Assembly (NCBI GenBank): GCA_017935505.1
Contig: JAGBHM010000014.1
Coordinates: 186,001-250,000 of the forward strand
Length of the DNA stretch: 64,000 nucleotides
Reading direction: 5' to 3'
DNA from: Bacteroidales bacterium
GTDB taxonomy: Bacteria > Bacteroidota > Bacteroidia > Bacteroidales > UBA932
Position 1 is the stretch's first letter. Each line of letters opens with the position of its first letter. Position numbers and translations under genes: made by a program. Positions 45,258 to 54,610 of this stretch are shown here, one piece after another. The notes below the pieces were generated by a model. It was not told the DNA's origin. It was given only the letters and a program-made list of their open reading frames with translations, and ran no database searches.

Positions 45258-46916
45258 ATGACTTCACAACCATTGTTTGACATGACAATTGGCGGGTGGC
45301 TCGAGAAGTGGGCTGCCGAAACTCCAGATAAAGAGGCCATAGTATATTCCGACAGAAATCTTAGATTTACATATTCATATCTGAATCGAAGAGTTGACGA
45401 ACTGGCAAAGGGCTTTTTAGCCATTGGCGTTGAGAAAGGATCGCATGTGGGCCTGTGGGCAACCAATGTTCCGGACTGGCTCACTATACTCTACGCCTGT
45501 GCAAAGATTGGAGCAGTGGCAGTTACTGTAAATACAAATTACAAGCAATCTGAACTGGAGTATCTGTGCAAAAATTCGGATATGCACACTTTATGTATAA
45601 TAGAGGGCGACAAGGACAGCAGCTACATAGACATGACCTACAAGATGCTGCCTGAGCTCAAAACATGCCAGAGGGGTTTCCTTAAGAGTGAGGCGTTTCC
45701 GCGCATGAAAAATGTGGTATTTATAGGGCAGGAGAAATATAGGGGAATGTACAATATTCATGAGTTGCTTCTTTTGGGTAAAAATTCACCTGATGACGAG
45801 TTTGAGGCGATAAAGAGCAGTGTTTCATGTCATGATGTGGTCAATATGCAGTATACCTCGGGAACAACAGGATTTCCGAAAGGTGTGATGCTGTCGCACC
45901 ATAATATTACAAACAACGGTTATCTCACCGGTGAGCATATGAAATTTACCTCTGAGGATAAATTGTGCTGCTGTGTTCCTCTGTTCCACTGTTTTGGAGT
46001 GGTACTTGCAACAATGAATGTGCTTACACATGGTTGTACACAAGTTATGGTGGAGAAGTTTGATCCGCTTGTTGTGTTGGCATCAATCCACAAGGAGAGG
46101 TGTACCGCTGTATATGGTGTGCCTACAATGTTCATTGCCGAACTGAATCACCCTATGTTTGACATGTTTGATCTGAGCAGCCTGCGTACCGGAATAATGG
46201 CAGGTTCGTTGTGCCCCGTGGAACTCATGAAGAGGGTGGAGGACAAGATGTTCATGAAGGTTACCAGTGTATACGGCCTCACAGAGGCATCGCCTGGAAT
46301 GACTCATACGCGCATTGAGCAGACATTCGAGGAGCGTTGTGAAACTGTAGGATATGAGTTTGAGCATACAGAAGTTGCAGTTATCGATCCTGAAACCGGA
46401 AAAGAGTGTGCGGCAGGAGTTCAGGGTGAGTTGTGCAACCGTGGATACAACACCATGAAAGGCTACTACAACAACCCTCAGGCAACTGCAGAGACCATTG
46501 ATGAAAATGGCTGGCTGCACTCAGGTGATTTGGGCTACAGGGATGAAAAGGGTAATTACAGAATTACCGGAAGAATAAAGGATATGATTATACGTGGTGG
46601 AGAGAATATATATCCGCGTGAAATTGAGGAGTTCCTGTATAAGTTGAAGGGTGTCAAGGATGTGCAGGTTGCTGGTATTCCGTCGGAAAAATATGGAGAA
46701 GAGGTTGGAGCATTCATAATCATGGATGAGGGTGCTGATCTGCATGAATCGGATGTGCGTGAATTCTGTAAAGGCAAGATTGCCAGATACAAGATTCCCA
46801 AATATGTTCTTTTTGTAGAGAGTTTTCCACTTACAGGAAGCGGTAAGATTCAGAAATTCAAACTAAAGGATATTGGTTTGCAAATGCTCAAAGAGCAGGG
46901 TGTAGAAGTTATATAA
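45258..46916 (+). CDS. AMP-binding acyl-CoA synthetase
   Basis: A 552-residue member of the adenylate-forming family, activating a carboxylic acid with ATP and joining it to CoA. Diagnostic stretches are the P-loop [14 protein letters not shown], the [10 protein letters not shown] motif, and [20 protein letters not shown] followed by [20 protein letters not shown], with the late Lys in [12 protein letters not shown]. This fits medium- or long-chain fatty acyl substrates of the FadD/YngI type; the exact acid is not predictable. I start at the ATG of MTSQPLFD, not the TTG five codons upstream that lies in the terminator. Next gene: LysR, 9 nt on. Confidence 0.92.
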   Translation: MTSQPLFDMTIGGWLEKWAAETPDKEAIVYSDRNLRFTYSYLNRRVDELAKGFLAIGVEKGSHVGLWATNVPDWLTILYACAKIGAVAVTVNTNYKQSELEYLCKNSDMHTLCIIEGDKDSSYIDMTYKMLPELKTCQRGFLKSEAFPRMKNVVFIGQEKYRGMYNIHELLLLGKNSPDDEFEAIKSSVSCHDVVNMQYTSGTTGFPKGVMLSHHNITNNGYLTGEHMKFTSEDKLCCCVPLFHCFGVVLATMNVLTHGCTQVMVEKFDPLVVLASIHKERCTAVYGVPTMFIAELNHPMFDMFDLSSLRTGIMAGSLCPVELMKRVEDKMFMKVTSVYGLTEASPGMTHTRIEQTFEERCETVGYEFEHTEVAVIDPETGKECAAGVQGELCNRGYNTMKGYYNNPQATAETIDENGWLHSGDLGYRDEKGNYRITGRIKDMIIRGGENIYPREIEEFLYKLKGVKDVQVAGIPSEKYGEEVGAFIIMDEGADLHESDVREFCKGKIARYKIPKYVLFVESFPLTGSGKIQKFKLKDIGLQMLKEQGVEVI

Positions 46917-46925
46917 CTTATTATT

Positions 46926-47822
46926 ATGGACTTTCGGTTAAATGTATTTGTAGAGGTTGCAAGGCACTTGAGTTTTACAAAGGCTGCCAGGGAGTTGTTT
47001 ATCTCACAACCTGCCATTACCAAGCACATTCAGGAGCTGGAGAATATATATAAAGTACAGTTATTTAATCGTATTGGAGGAAAAATTTCACTTACGCCGC
47101 AAGGCAAAATATTTTTGAAGCATGCCAATGAAATATTGGCCCAATATAAGTTGCTTGCCAATGAAATGGAACTTGTAACTGAGCAATTTAGTGGAGAGCT
47201 CAAGATTGGGGCGAGTACCACGATAGCCCAATATCTGATAGCACCGCTACTGGCCGATTTTATTGTGAGGTTTCCACAGGTGAAGGTTTCGCTGTTTACC
47301 GGAAATTCTGAGCAGATAGAGGATGCTTTGGAGAATAAAAAGATTGATATAGGATTGGTAGAGGGGAGCAGAAGGAGCAACCATTTGAAATATTCTCCGC
47401 TTGCAAAAGATGAGCTGGTTCTTGTAACATCATCACAAAATCCGATAGGAGAGAGTGTTGCGGTAACTGATATCGCAACTCTTCCATTAGTGCTGCGCGA
47501 AGTGGGCTCCGGTACATTGGAGGTGATAGAAAAGGCTCTTCTTGAAAATGGAATCAAGTTGTCGGATTTGAATATCCTTTTGCATATCGGAACAACAGAG
47601 GGCATAAAGAATTTTTTAAAAACATCTAAAAACAGTTACGCGATAGTTTCTATTATTTCTGTGCTCGAAGAGTTGAAAAACAACGACTTGAAGATTGTGG
47701 ACATTGTTGGAATGGAGATGTTGCGCGAATTTGTGTTTGTGACAATGCAGGGTGGACAGAATACCAGATTAGAGCGGTTTATGTCTTTTGCAGCAAAGTG
47801 GTATTCCAACAGTTACAAATAG
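46926..47822 (+). CDS. LysR-family transcriptional regulator
   Basis: A 298-residue regulator with an N-terminal winged helix (VARHLSFTKAARELFISQPA, then ITKHIQELE) and a periplasmic-binding-like effector domain (GELKIGASTTIAQYLIAPLL). It is close in type to CysB/CysL/YeiE regulators. It lies upstream of a YeiH-type transporter, the same pairing as YeiE-YeiH in E. coli, which points to control of that gene. A 24-bp inverted repeat of LysR-operator style lies between them. It starts 9 nt after the acyl-CoA synthetase. Confidence 0.92.
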   Translation: MDFRLNVFVEVARHLSFTKAARELFISQPAITKHIQELENIYKVQLFNRIGGKISLTPQGKIFLKHANEILAQYKLLANEMELVTEQFSGELKIGASTTIAQYLIAPLLADFIVRFPQVKVSLFTGNSEQIEDALENKKIDIGLVEGSRRSNHLKYSPLAKDELVLVTSSQNPIGESVAVTDIATLPLVLREVGSGTLEVIEKALLENGIKLSDLNILLHIGTTEGIKNFLKTSKNSYAIVSIISVLEELKNNDLKIVDIVGMEMLREFVFVTMQGGQNTRLERFMSFAAKWYSNSYK

Positions 47823-47834
47823 AAAACTCTGAGC

Positions 47835-47858
47835 TATAACTTTAAATTATAAGTTATA
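47835..47858. promoter_or_regulatory. Inverted repeat, candidate LysR-family operator
   Basis: TATAACTT (47835-47842), 8 nt, AAGTTATA (47851-47858): perfect 8-bp arms. The centre is about 60 nt before the start site expected from the -7 box at 47894-47901, the usual position of a LysR recognition site for an activated gene. Confidence 0.6.
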
Positions 47859-47893
47859 AAAAAACGGTATATACAAATTGTTGTGATTTGTAA

Positions 47894-47901
47894 TAGTTTT
47901 G
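47894..47901 (+). promoter_or_regulatory. -7 promoter box of the YeiH-like transporter gene
   Basis: TAGTTTTG matches TAnnTTTG, 47 nt before the ATG at 47949. The leader contains short GCCGC/GCGGC arms (47902-47928) that could form a hairpin. Confidence 0.5.
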
Positions 47902-47948
47902 CCGCCTCAAACAATTAAGGTTTTGCGGCGTTTTAACTATTATAAATT

Positions 47949-48878
47949 ATGAAAAATCTAAAAAAAATAATCTTTCTCTTGCTATTGGCCGTTTCGGTGT
48001 TTGTATCTCCGGCAGTAGCACTGTTTGCCGGTATTGTATTGGCACTATTTGTGGGCAATCCCTATGGGGCATTATCAAAAAAGGTCTCTAAATATTTGTT
48101 GCAGGCGGCAGTAGTGGGTTTGGGTTTTGGAATGAATTTGCATGAATCTTTAGCTGCCGGCAAAGATGGAATTATATTTACAATAGTCTCTGTTACCGGT
48201 GTAATGGTTATAGGTTACTCTATCGGAAGAATGATGGGAATACTCCCTAAATTATCTTATCTGATTTCTGCAGGAACTGCAATTTGTGGCGGTAGCGCCA
48301 TTGCTGCTGTATCACCTGTAGTAAAGGCTGATGATAATGAAACATCCATCTCTTTGGCAGTTATCTTTACTCTCAACGCTATTGCTTTGTTCATTTTTCC
48401 GCCGATAGGGGAGATGTTGGGCCTCACACAAAACCAGTTTGGATTGTGGGCTGCTATCGCGATACACGACACAAGTTCAGTAGTAGGCGCCGCATCGATT
48501 TACGGCGAAGAGGCATTGAAGGTGGCAACAACCGTTAAATTGACAAGAGCGTTGTGGATTATTCCTCTCTCTATTGTTTCAATATTTATTTTTGCTAGAC
48601 AGAACCGTAATCAGGAGGGCGAGAAGACTAAAATTAACATACCTTGGTTCATATTCCTATTCATTTTGGCAATGGTTATCAATACCTATATTTCATTGCC
48701 TGAGGGATTATTGGAGGTGATAAAGGTTGCCTCACATAAGGCACTCTCTGTTACACTATTTCTTGTAGGTTGCGGTCTCTCTGTTGCATCAATAAAAAAA
48801 GTTGGTTTTAAACCTGTACTATTGGGAGTCATATTGTGGATAATAATCTCTGTAGTAACACTTTTTGTGGTACTTTAA
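47949..48878 (+). CDS. YeiH/UPF0324 family putative sulfate exporter
   Basis: A 309-residue membrane protein with about ten helices. Family hallmarks are VVGLGFGMNL, SAGTAICGGSAIAAVSPVVK and AIAIHDTSSVVGAASIYGEE. YeiH homologues are annotated as putative sulfate exporters and have been tied to taurine or sulfonate breakdown; the substrate is not proven. It is placed after a LysR regulator and behind a LysR-type operator. It ends 6 nt before the end of the convergent dinB. Confidence 0.9.
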   Translation: MKNLKKIIFLLLLAVSVFVSPAVALFAGIVLALFVGNPYGALSKKVSKYLLQAAVVGLGFGMNLHESLAAGKDGIIFTIVSVTGVMVIGYSIGRMMGILPKLSYLISAGTAICGGSAIAAVSPVVKADDNETSISLAVIFTLNAIALFIFPPIGEMLGLTQNQFGLWAAIAIHDTSSVVGAASIYGEEALKVATTVKLTRALWIIPLSIVSIFIFARQNRNQEGEKTKINIPWFIFLFILAMVINTYISLPEGLLEVIKVASHKALSVTLFLVGCGLSVASIKKVGFKPVLLGVILWIIISVVTLFVVL

Positions 48879-48884
48879 GAGAGT

Positions 48885-49955
48885 TTAGAAATCGAGAGAG
48901 AGCTGTTCGCAATATCCAGAAGAGCTCTCTTTTTGATTGTTGGATACTGTTAATCCTATCAGACGGATAGGAATATCGTTGTTGTAATCAAGTTTTTTTA
49001 TCAGCTGTTTTGCTATTGGAAGTATCACATGCAGATCTCTCAGCTCTTTTGATTGGGTTATGCAGCGCGTTATTTGGGAAAAATCATTGAATTTAATCTT
49101 TATCGAAAGAGTATTTCCGTGAAAATCAGCTTTTTCAATTCTATTGACAAGTTCAACAGCTGTGTGATACAACTCTATTATTATGGCAGAGTTGGAGGTA
49201 ATGTCGTGTTCGAGAGTCCGTTCGCACCCTACAGATTTTCTGATATGTACCGCTTCCACTTTCCGGTTGTCTATTCCACGGGCAAAGTTGTAATATAATT
49301 GTCCGGCTTTGCCGAATTCCCTTATAAGTGTCTCAAATGGAGCGTTGCGCAGGTCAAGACCATTGTGGATGCCTATTTGGTGCATCCTTTTGGCAGTTAC
49401 ATTTCCTACTCCCCAAAAACTCTCAATTGGAAGTTTTGCGATGAATTCGAGTGCTTGGGAGGGGTGGATGGTACATAATCCGTCGGGCTTTCTGTAGTCA
49501 GAAGCTATTTTTGCGAGGAATTTGTTGTAGGAGATGCCGGCTGAGGCAGTTAATGATGTTCTGGCCTTGATCTTCTCCTTTATTTCACGGGCTATCTCAA
49601 CTGCAAGAGAAATTCCGGGTTTGTTTACAGTAACATCAAGGAATGCTTCATCCAGTGAAAGAGGCTCTATAATATCGGTATATTGGTGAAATATCTCGTG
49701 GATTTCGGCAGAAACAGCTTTGTATACCTCATGACGCCCCTTTACGAATATCAGTTCCGGGCATAGTCTTGCGGCTTTGGTGGAGGGCATGGCAGAGCGT
49801 ACTCCAAATTTACGGGCCTCATAACTTGCTGCAGCAACAACTCCTCTCTCTCCAGAATGGCCTACGGCAATAGGTTTTCCTTTCAGAGAGGGATTGTCGC
49901 GTTGCTCAACAGATGCATAAAAAGCATCCATATCAATATGAATGATCTTGCGCAT
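48885..49955 (-). CDS. dinB: DNA polymerase IV
   Basis: A 356-residue Y-family translesion polymerase. The catalytic acidic residues are in IHIDMDAFYASVE (Asp8) and SLDEAFLDV; the steric-gate Phe12 and the YEARKFGVRSAMPS loop are present, followed by the thumb (GVGNVTAKRMHQIG) and little-finger domain. The C-terminal CEQLSLDF is a good beta-clamp binding tail. It copies damaged DNA with low fidelity. Its first 23 nt overlap the end of the serine recombinase gene, so the two share a transcript. No SOS box could be identified. Confidence 0.95.
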   Translation of the reverse strand: MRKIIHIDMDAFYASVEQRDNPSLKGKPIAVGHSGERGVVAAASYEARKFGVRSAMPSTKAARLCPELIFVKGRHEVYKAVSAEIHEIFHQYTDIIEPLSLDEAFLDVTVNKPGISLAVEIAREIKEKIKARTSLTASAGISYNKFLAKIASDYRKPDGLCTIHPSQALEFIAKLPIESFWGVGNVTAKRMHQIGIHNGLDLRNAPFETLIREFGKAGQLYYNFARGIDNRKVEAVHIRKSVGCERTLEHDITSNSAIIIELYHTAVELVNRIEKADFHGNTLSIKIKFNDFSQITRCITQSKELRDLHVILPIAKQLIKKLDYNNDIPIRLIGLTVSNNQKESSSGYCEQLSLDF

Positions 49956-50559
49956 CGTTCATATTCTCCTTTATGAATGTTGATAAAGTGGATCTGTGCA
50001 CTCCCAATGATTTTGCAATCTTCTTATATGTCAGATTCCTGTTCAACATATTGCTTATTATTTTCTCTTTACCCGACAGTTTCAATTTTTTTGATTTGCT
50101 ACCTTTTGGCCTGCCCAGCACAACTCCCTCAGATCTTTTTCTGGCAAGAGCCTCCTTTGTCCTTTGGGAGATCAGGTTGCGCTCTATCTCGGCAGAGAGT
50201 CCGAAGGCAAATGCCAATACTTTTGAACTGATGTCACTGCCAAGTTTGTAATTGTCCTTTATAGTCCATACCTGAATCTCCTTCTGCATGCACTTGTTCA
50301 AAATGCTCATGATCATAAGCAGATTGCGCCCCAACCGAGATAACTCTGCGCATATCAGAATATCCTTCTTGTTCATGGATCTGAGCAGTACACCAAGTTT
50401 TCTTGTCTCAAAATCTTTGGCTCCAGAGATTGTCTCCTCAATCCATTTGTCTACTTTAAGGTTGTTCTTTTCGCAGAAATTATTGATTTCAAAGCGCTGA
50501 TTCTCTACGGTCTGCTTATCTGTGCTGACCCTGATGTATCCGTATATCATATTAATCAA
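49933..50559 (-). CDS. Serine recombinase of the resolvase/invertase family
   Basis: A 208-residue small serine recombinase: catalytic Ser12 in YGYIRVSTDKQ, the arginine-bearing AELSRLGRNLLMIMSILN, the long E-helix region KVLAFAFGLSAEIERNLISQ, and a C-terminal helix-turn-helix (LTYKKIAKSLGVHRSTLSTF). Size and order match DNA invertases (Hin/Gin) and, from memory, the Bacteroidales global invertase Mpi, which flips capsule promoters at many sites. It is not next to an obvious transposon, which favours a chromosomal invertase. It overlaps dinB by 23 nt. No pair of inverted repeats that would be its target was recognised nearby. Confidence 0.88.
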   Translation of the reverse strand: MINMIYGYIRVSTDKQTVENQRFEINNFCEKNNLKVDKWIEETISGAKDFETRKLGVLLRSMNKKDILICAELSRLGRNLLMIMSILNKCMQKEIQVWTIKDNYKLGSDISSKVLAFAFGLSAEIERNLISQRTKEALARKRSEGVVLGRPKGSKSKKLKLSGKEKIISNMLNRNLTYKKIAKSLGVHRSTLSTFIKENMNDAQDHSY

Positions 50560-50612
50560 TTGTTAATTAAGTTAGTTTAATTACAATCAAAATATGATAT
50601 TGGAAGAGAAAA

Positions 50613-52082
50613 CTACTCAGATATCAATACTTGATGTTCATCATCTTCTGAAATCATAAGCAGACGGTCTCCGGCCAACAGCTCCATTGTTCCATTTGGT
50701 ACCAGAAATTTGTCCTCCCTCTTTACCATTATTACAAGGGTCTTTGGAGGCAATGTCATATCCTTGAGCTGATTTGCCTGCTCAAGCTGCTCTTTTGTGA
50801 GCGTAAGTTCCTGAAGTACGGCATTGATCTCTTCTGGCAGTTCCATGCCAAAGATGCTCTTCTTGCTCTCATCCTCAGGTTTGATCAGATGCAGCATTTT
50901 TGCGATTGAGGTGATGCTCATGCCCTGCACAATCAATGACATCAGGGTAATTACAAATACTATATTGAAGATCTGGTCTGAAAATTCAATGCCGGCAACA
51001 ACAGGATATGTTGCAAATATTATAGGTACTGCACCTCTCAATCCCACCCATGAGACAAAAAGTTTGGACCTGATATTCACATTCTTGAAAGGAAGCAATG
51101 TGAGGAATACGCTTGCGGGCCTTCCAACCATAATCATAAAAATGCCAATCAGTACTGCAATGGGGATGACATGTATCATCTCCTCCGGATTTACAAGGAG
51201 TCCAAGCGATAGGAACATTATAAGCTGTACAAGGGTTGTCATTCCATCCAGGAACCTGGTAATCTCCTTCTTATATACAATCTTTTTGTTTCCCACGATA
51301 ATTCCGGCAATATACACTGCAAGGTAACCGTTACCTCCTATTATATCAGTGATTGCAAATGTGAAGAAGATAAGGCTCAGCAGCATCAGCGAGTAGAGTG
51401 ACGGTATCGACAGATGCATCCTGTTTATGAGATGTACGGCCACCTTTCCAATGATAAAACCTACAAGACCGCCTATTGCAAACTGCATGATGAAACTCCA
51501 TATCACACTACCTATGCCCAATGATGCGGAGGTTATATATTGTATCAAGGCAATGGTGAGCATATAGGCCATCGGGTCATTACTTCCGCTCTCAAGCTCC
51601 AAAGTGCTCTTGATGTTGTACTTCAATTGGATCTTCTGGGATCTGAGAATGTTGAAGACCGATGCCGAGTCGGTTGAAGACATGGTTGCCGCCAGCAGCA
51701 GTGAGGTTGCCAGAGGCATGTATATTGGTGTGAAGTTAAAGCCTGAAATCCAGAAAATGAAGAGTCCGGTAAAGAGCGTAGTAAGCAGGACTCCAACAGT
51801 GGAGAGGGCAATTCCCTGCCACAGGACAGGTTTGATATCCTTGAACTGGGTATCCATACCTCCGGAAAAGAGGATGATGCTTAAGGCCACCATTCCTATC
51901 AGTTGGGCAATTTTTGCATTATAGAAATGCAGACCCATTCCAACCTCTTCACTTCCAAAGAAGATACCAACAAGCAGAAACATCAGCAATGAAGGGATTC
52001 CGAATCTCGACCCTGCTTTTCCCACAAGGATGCTTACAAATATCAGAATTCCTCCAATAAGTATGATGCTGTCTGCTGTCAT
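50613..52082 (-). CDS. Potassium/proton antiporter (CPA1 family, NhaP2/CvrA type)
   Basis: A 489-residue protein with a 12-helix Na+/H+-exchanger domain (SSTDSASVFNILRSQ and LELESGSNDPMAYML contain the conserved ion-site acidic residues) and a C-terminal RCK_C/TrkA_C domain from about 405 (LPPKTLVIMVKREDKFLVPN, then LAGDRLLMIS). This combination is usual for K+/H+ antiporters that keep cytoplasmic pH and K+ in balance. It lies 36 nt downstream of the DUF4468 gene on the same strand. Confidence 0.9.
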   Translation of the reverse strand: MTADSIILIGGILIFVSILVGKAGSRFGIPSLLMFLLVGIFFGSEEVGMGLHFYNAKIAQLIGMVALSIILFSGGMDTQFKDIKPVLWQGIALSTVGVLLTTLFTGLFIFWISGFNFTPIYMPLATSLLLAATMSSTDSASVFNILRSQKIQLKYNIKSTLELESGSNDPMAYMLTIALIQYITSASLGIGSVIWSFIMQFAIGGLVGFIIGKVAVHLINRMHLSIPSLYSLMLLSLIFFTFAITDIIGGNGYLAVYIAGIIVGNKKIVYKKEITRFLDGMTTLVQLIMFLSLGLLVNPEEMIHVIPIAVLIGIFMIMVGRPASVFLTLLPFKNVNIRSKLFVSWVGLRGAVPIIFATYPVVAGIEFSDQIFNIVFVITLMSLIVQGMSITSIAKMLHLIKPEDESKKSIFGMELPEEINAVLQELTLTKEQLEQANQLKDMTLPPKTLVIMVKREDKFLVPNGTMELLAGDRLLMISEDDEHQVLISE

Positions 52083-52118
52083 GTTCCAGTTGTATGTTTC
52101 AGTTAATATTATCCAATT

Positions 52119-53216
52119 CTATCTGATTTTGGCCTCCACAATCTCTCCCACAAATGTCTTGTCAAATTGCTGACCCTTCTTGCATTTGATTTCAAGGGCA
52201 GGTTTGTTGTTTTCTCCCAGCAATACAAGTGTGTAGTTGTCGGTCATCTCCATCAAGAAGAGAATGTTGTCTGTATTTGATGTGAGTGAGAACATTGAAG
52301 ATGCCTTGCCGGAAGAGATATCCAGTGCACCCTTTCCTGCTATTGCATTGTTGAGCTTGCGTCCGCCCACAGAGGTTATATAGAGTCCTTTCTCTGCTAC
52401 CAAATTTCTAATGTTTTCAGGAATCTCTACAGGTGATATACTCTTCATTCCTTCGGTTGAGAAGTCTGCCGGTGCATCAATTTTGGCAGCAACTGCTTTT
52501 TGCGGCTGTGCCTGCTGCTGTGGCTGCTGCTGTGGCTGAGGTTGTTGCTGTGGCTGAGTTTGCTGAGGTTGTTGCTGCAACTGAGTTTGCTGTGGCTGTT
52601 GCACACTCTGTTGGGGAACAGGCTGCTGTACAGCTTGTGCATATACCGGCTGCTGGGCAACATTGTTGTAGCTGTATACGGCATTCTGGGCCTCTGATGC
52701 AATTCTGTCAACTATATCAATTGTCTTTGAACGGTAGTCTCCAGTTCCTCTGAATATCTTTGTCTTGGTCTTGTTGAGAGCATATTTGTCTGTAATATAC
52801 TCCTCTGCAGCAATGATCTCCTCACCGTCCTTGGATGAAGGATTGTTCTTGTATCTTATTCTCGAAGTGGTTAAGGTACATTTGCCGTCGCTGCTGTTTA
52901 CTGTGAGCATATACATGGCCTTCACCTTGCCCGGGAAAAGTCCGATCTTTATAACCATCACCTCTTCTCCCTGAGCGGCAATCACTCCCCTCTGGGCGTC
53001 GGTATACAATATTCTGCTTGAATTTTCGGTAAATGTCTTGTGCGACCAATCAAGAAGTGCATTGTAAATCTGCTCGCCCGAAAACCCGGAAACATTCAAC
53101 TCTCTTGTAAAGACAACCTTTCCATCCACCTCTGGAACAGCTCCGGCCATATATTTGTCTGATTGTGCATGCAATAGTGCAGGTATTAAAAGCAACACCA
53201 ATAGAATTCTCTTCAT
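52119..53216 (-). CDS. DUF4468 protein with Gln/Pro-rich linker
   Basis: A 365-residue exported protein (signal peptide, cleavage near LHAQ). Residues 30-190 fit DUF4468, a TBP-like fold of Bacteroidota (FTRELNVSGFSGEQIYNALL). Residues about 195-245 are a low-complexity stretch of Gln, Pro and Thr (QPQQTQLQQQPQ-type repeats). The last ~110 residues form a second domain without a recognised family. Function unknown. A -7 box lies at 53248-53255. Confidence 0.75.
   Translation of the reverse strand: MKRILLVLLLIPALLHAQSDKYMAGAVPEVDGKVVFTRELNVSGFSGEQIYNALLDWSHKTFTENSSRILYTDAQRGVIAAQGEEVMVIKIGLFPGKVKAMYMLTVNSSDGKCTLTTSRIRYKNNPSSKDGEEIIAAEEYITDKYALNKTKTKIFRGTGDYRSKTIDIVDRIASEAQNAVYSYNNVAQQPVYAQAVQQPVPQQSVQQPQQTQLQQQPQQTQPQQQPQPQQQPQQQAQPQKAVAAKIDAPADFSTEGMKSISPVEIPENIRNLVAEKGLYITSVGGRKLNNAIAGKGALDISSGKASSMFSLTSNTDNILFLMEMTDNYTLVLLGENNKPALEIKCKKGQQFDKTFVGEIVEAKIR
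52500..52655 (-). repeat. CAG/CAA-rich low-complexity tract coding poly-Gln/Pro
   Basis: Plus strand shows repeated CTG, TTG and TGGCTGCTGC-type units, coding Gln and Pro runs in the DUF4468 protein. Such tracts change length by slippage and can differ between strains. Confidence 0.75.
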
Positions 53217-53247
53217 AACTACATATTTTATATATATTTCACTGGAA

Positions 53248-53255
53248 CAAATTTA
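53248..53255 (-). promoter_or_regulatory. -7 promoter box of the DUF4468 gene
   Basis: Minus strand TAAATTTG matches TAnnTTTG, 31 nt before the ATG at 53216. Confidence 0.5.
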
Positions 53256-53327
53256 ATAAATTATCCCGATAAAATTTTATAAAACATGCAATAAAGTAGC
53301 TGCAAGCCACAAAAAACTACAAGGAGA

Positions 53328-54539
53328 TTACAACCCTGCATATCTCTCCTCAACAGTTTTCCAGTCGAGCAGATTCCATATTCTGTCAATATATTCTGCC
53401 CGTCTGTTGCGGTAATCGATATAATATGCGTGCTCCCATACATCAATCGTCATCAACGGAGTGTATCCTGCGGTGAGCGGGGTCTCTGCATTTGAACTCT
53501 TTATAATGTGCAGAACTCCCTCTTTGTCCTTTGCAAGCCATGTCCATCCCGAACCGAACAGTGATATGGCGGCGGCAGAAAACTCCTTTTTGAAATTTTC
53601 AAAGTTGTCCCACCTCTCTTCAATGGCCTCCATCAAAGCTCCTTGCGGCATAGTTTTGGGCGTTGGAGACAATGTCTCAAAATAGAATTCATGGTTGAAG
53701 ACCTGGGCGGCATTGTTGAACATAGCCCCTTCCGAATGCAGAATTATCTCCTTTAGCGGTTTACCCTTCAATGGAGAGCCGTCGAGCAGATTGTTAAGAT
53801 TATTTATATATGTCTGCAGATGCTTTCCATAGTGGAAATCGATTGTCTCCGCTGATATGTAAGGTGCAAGGGCATTTTTTGCATAAGGCAGAGGCTTTAG
53901 AGTGAATTTATTATGGAGCAGATGGTTTTCAAGTGCTTCTAGTGCCTTCTCATACAGAGGCTCATCTGTAATCTCCGGAACATATTCGGCATATATAATC
54001 TCTCCATCCTTATCCACTATTACAGTTCCCCTTGCCAATATATCCTTATCTTTAACGAGGAAGCCATATCTCTCTCCAAAATCTCCATATTTGCGGTCCG
54101 ACAGCGTAACAACACTCTTTATCCCCTCTGCAGCACAGAACTTGTGCAGATCCTCCTGACTGTCTCTTGAGATACCGAGCACAACAATGTCATCTCCAAG
54201 GGAAGAGGCCTTGATATTGAACCTTCTTGCCTGCGTTGCGCACACCGGGGTATTTATCGAAGGAAATGAAGTTATTATAATATGTTTTCCTTTAAAATCG
54301 GAAAGTCTCACCTCTTTGCCGGTATTGTCGGTAGCTGTAAAATCGGGGGCGATCTTTCCTTCACTTACCATCTCTCCGAGAAGAATAAGCGGTGTACCCT
54401 TAAGGGTTACAACATTGTAATTCTCTTTCATATTAGAATCTGCTGTTTTAATGAATTTTCTACTGAAGTGGGGCTGTGCTGTAAGGCATTCTGCCATCAG
54501 AACAATGTACAATAACAATATAATCCGTTTCATGTACAT
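53328..54539 (-). CDS. Thiol peroxidase (Tpx) - iron-type superoxide dismutase fusion
   Basis: One uninterrupted 403-codon frame with two complete enzymes. Residues 43-205 are a Tpx-type peroxiredoxin: APDFTATDN, peroxidatic Cys100 in NTPVCATQ and resolving Cys135 in KFCAAEG. Residues 212-403 are an Fe/Mn superoxide dismutase with metal ligands His236, His283, Asp366 and His370, spaced 47, 83 and 4 residues as in E. coli FeSOD; AAQV before NHEFYF has the Gln of the iron type. The N-terminus (MYMKRIILLLYIVLMAECLT) looks like a signal peptide, but Met37 at 54431 is close to a normal Tpx start, so export is uncertain. Together the domains would turn superoxide into peroxide and then water. Confidence 0.9.
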   Translation of the reverse strand: MYMKRIILLLYIVLMAECLTAQPHFSRKFIKTADSNMKENYNVVTLKGTPLILLGEMVSEGKIAPDFTATDNTGKEVRLSDFKGKHIIITSFPSINTPVCATQARRFNIKASSLGDDIVVLGISRDSQEDLHKFCAAEGIKSVVTLSDRKYGDFGERYGFLVKDKDILARGTVIVDKDGEIIYAEYVPEITDEPLYEKALEALENHLLHNKFTLKPLPYAKNALAPYISAETIDFHYGKHLQTYINNLNNLLDGSPLKGKPLKEIILHSEGAMFNNAAQVFNHEFYFETLSPTPKTMPQGALMEAIEERWDNFENFKKEFSAAAISLFGSGWTWLAKDKEGVLHIIKSSNAETPLTAGYTPLMTIDVWEHAYYIDYRNRRAEYIDRIWNLLDWKTVEERYAGL

Positions 54540-54610
54540 ATAACAACTCTGTCGGCTGAAAGTTCGGAGGATATGGAGATTGGTCTCCTAAGATTGTTGG
54601 CGGGCGGCTT

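Noticed and set aside
50560..50612. Invertible promoter next to the serine recombinase
   Set aside because: The gap is A+T-rich with small palindromes (around TTAATCAATTGTTAATTAA), but no pair of long inverted repeats flanking a promoter was found.
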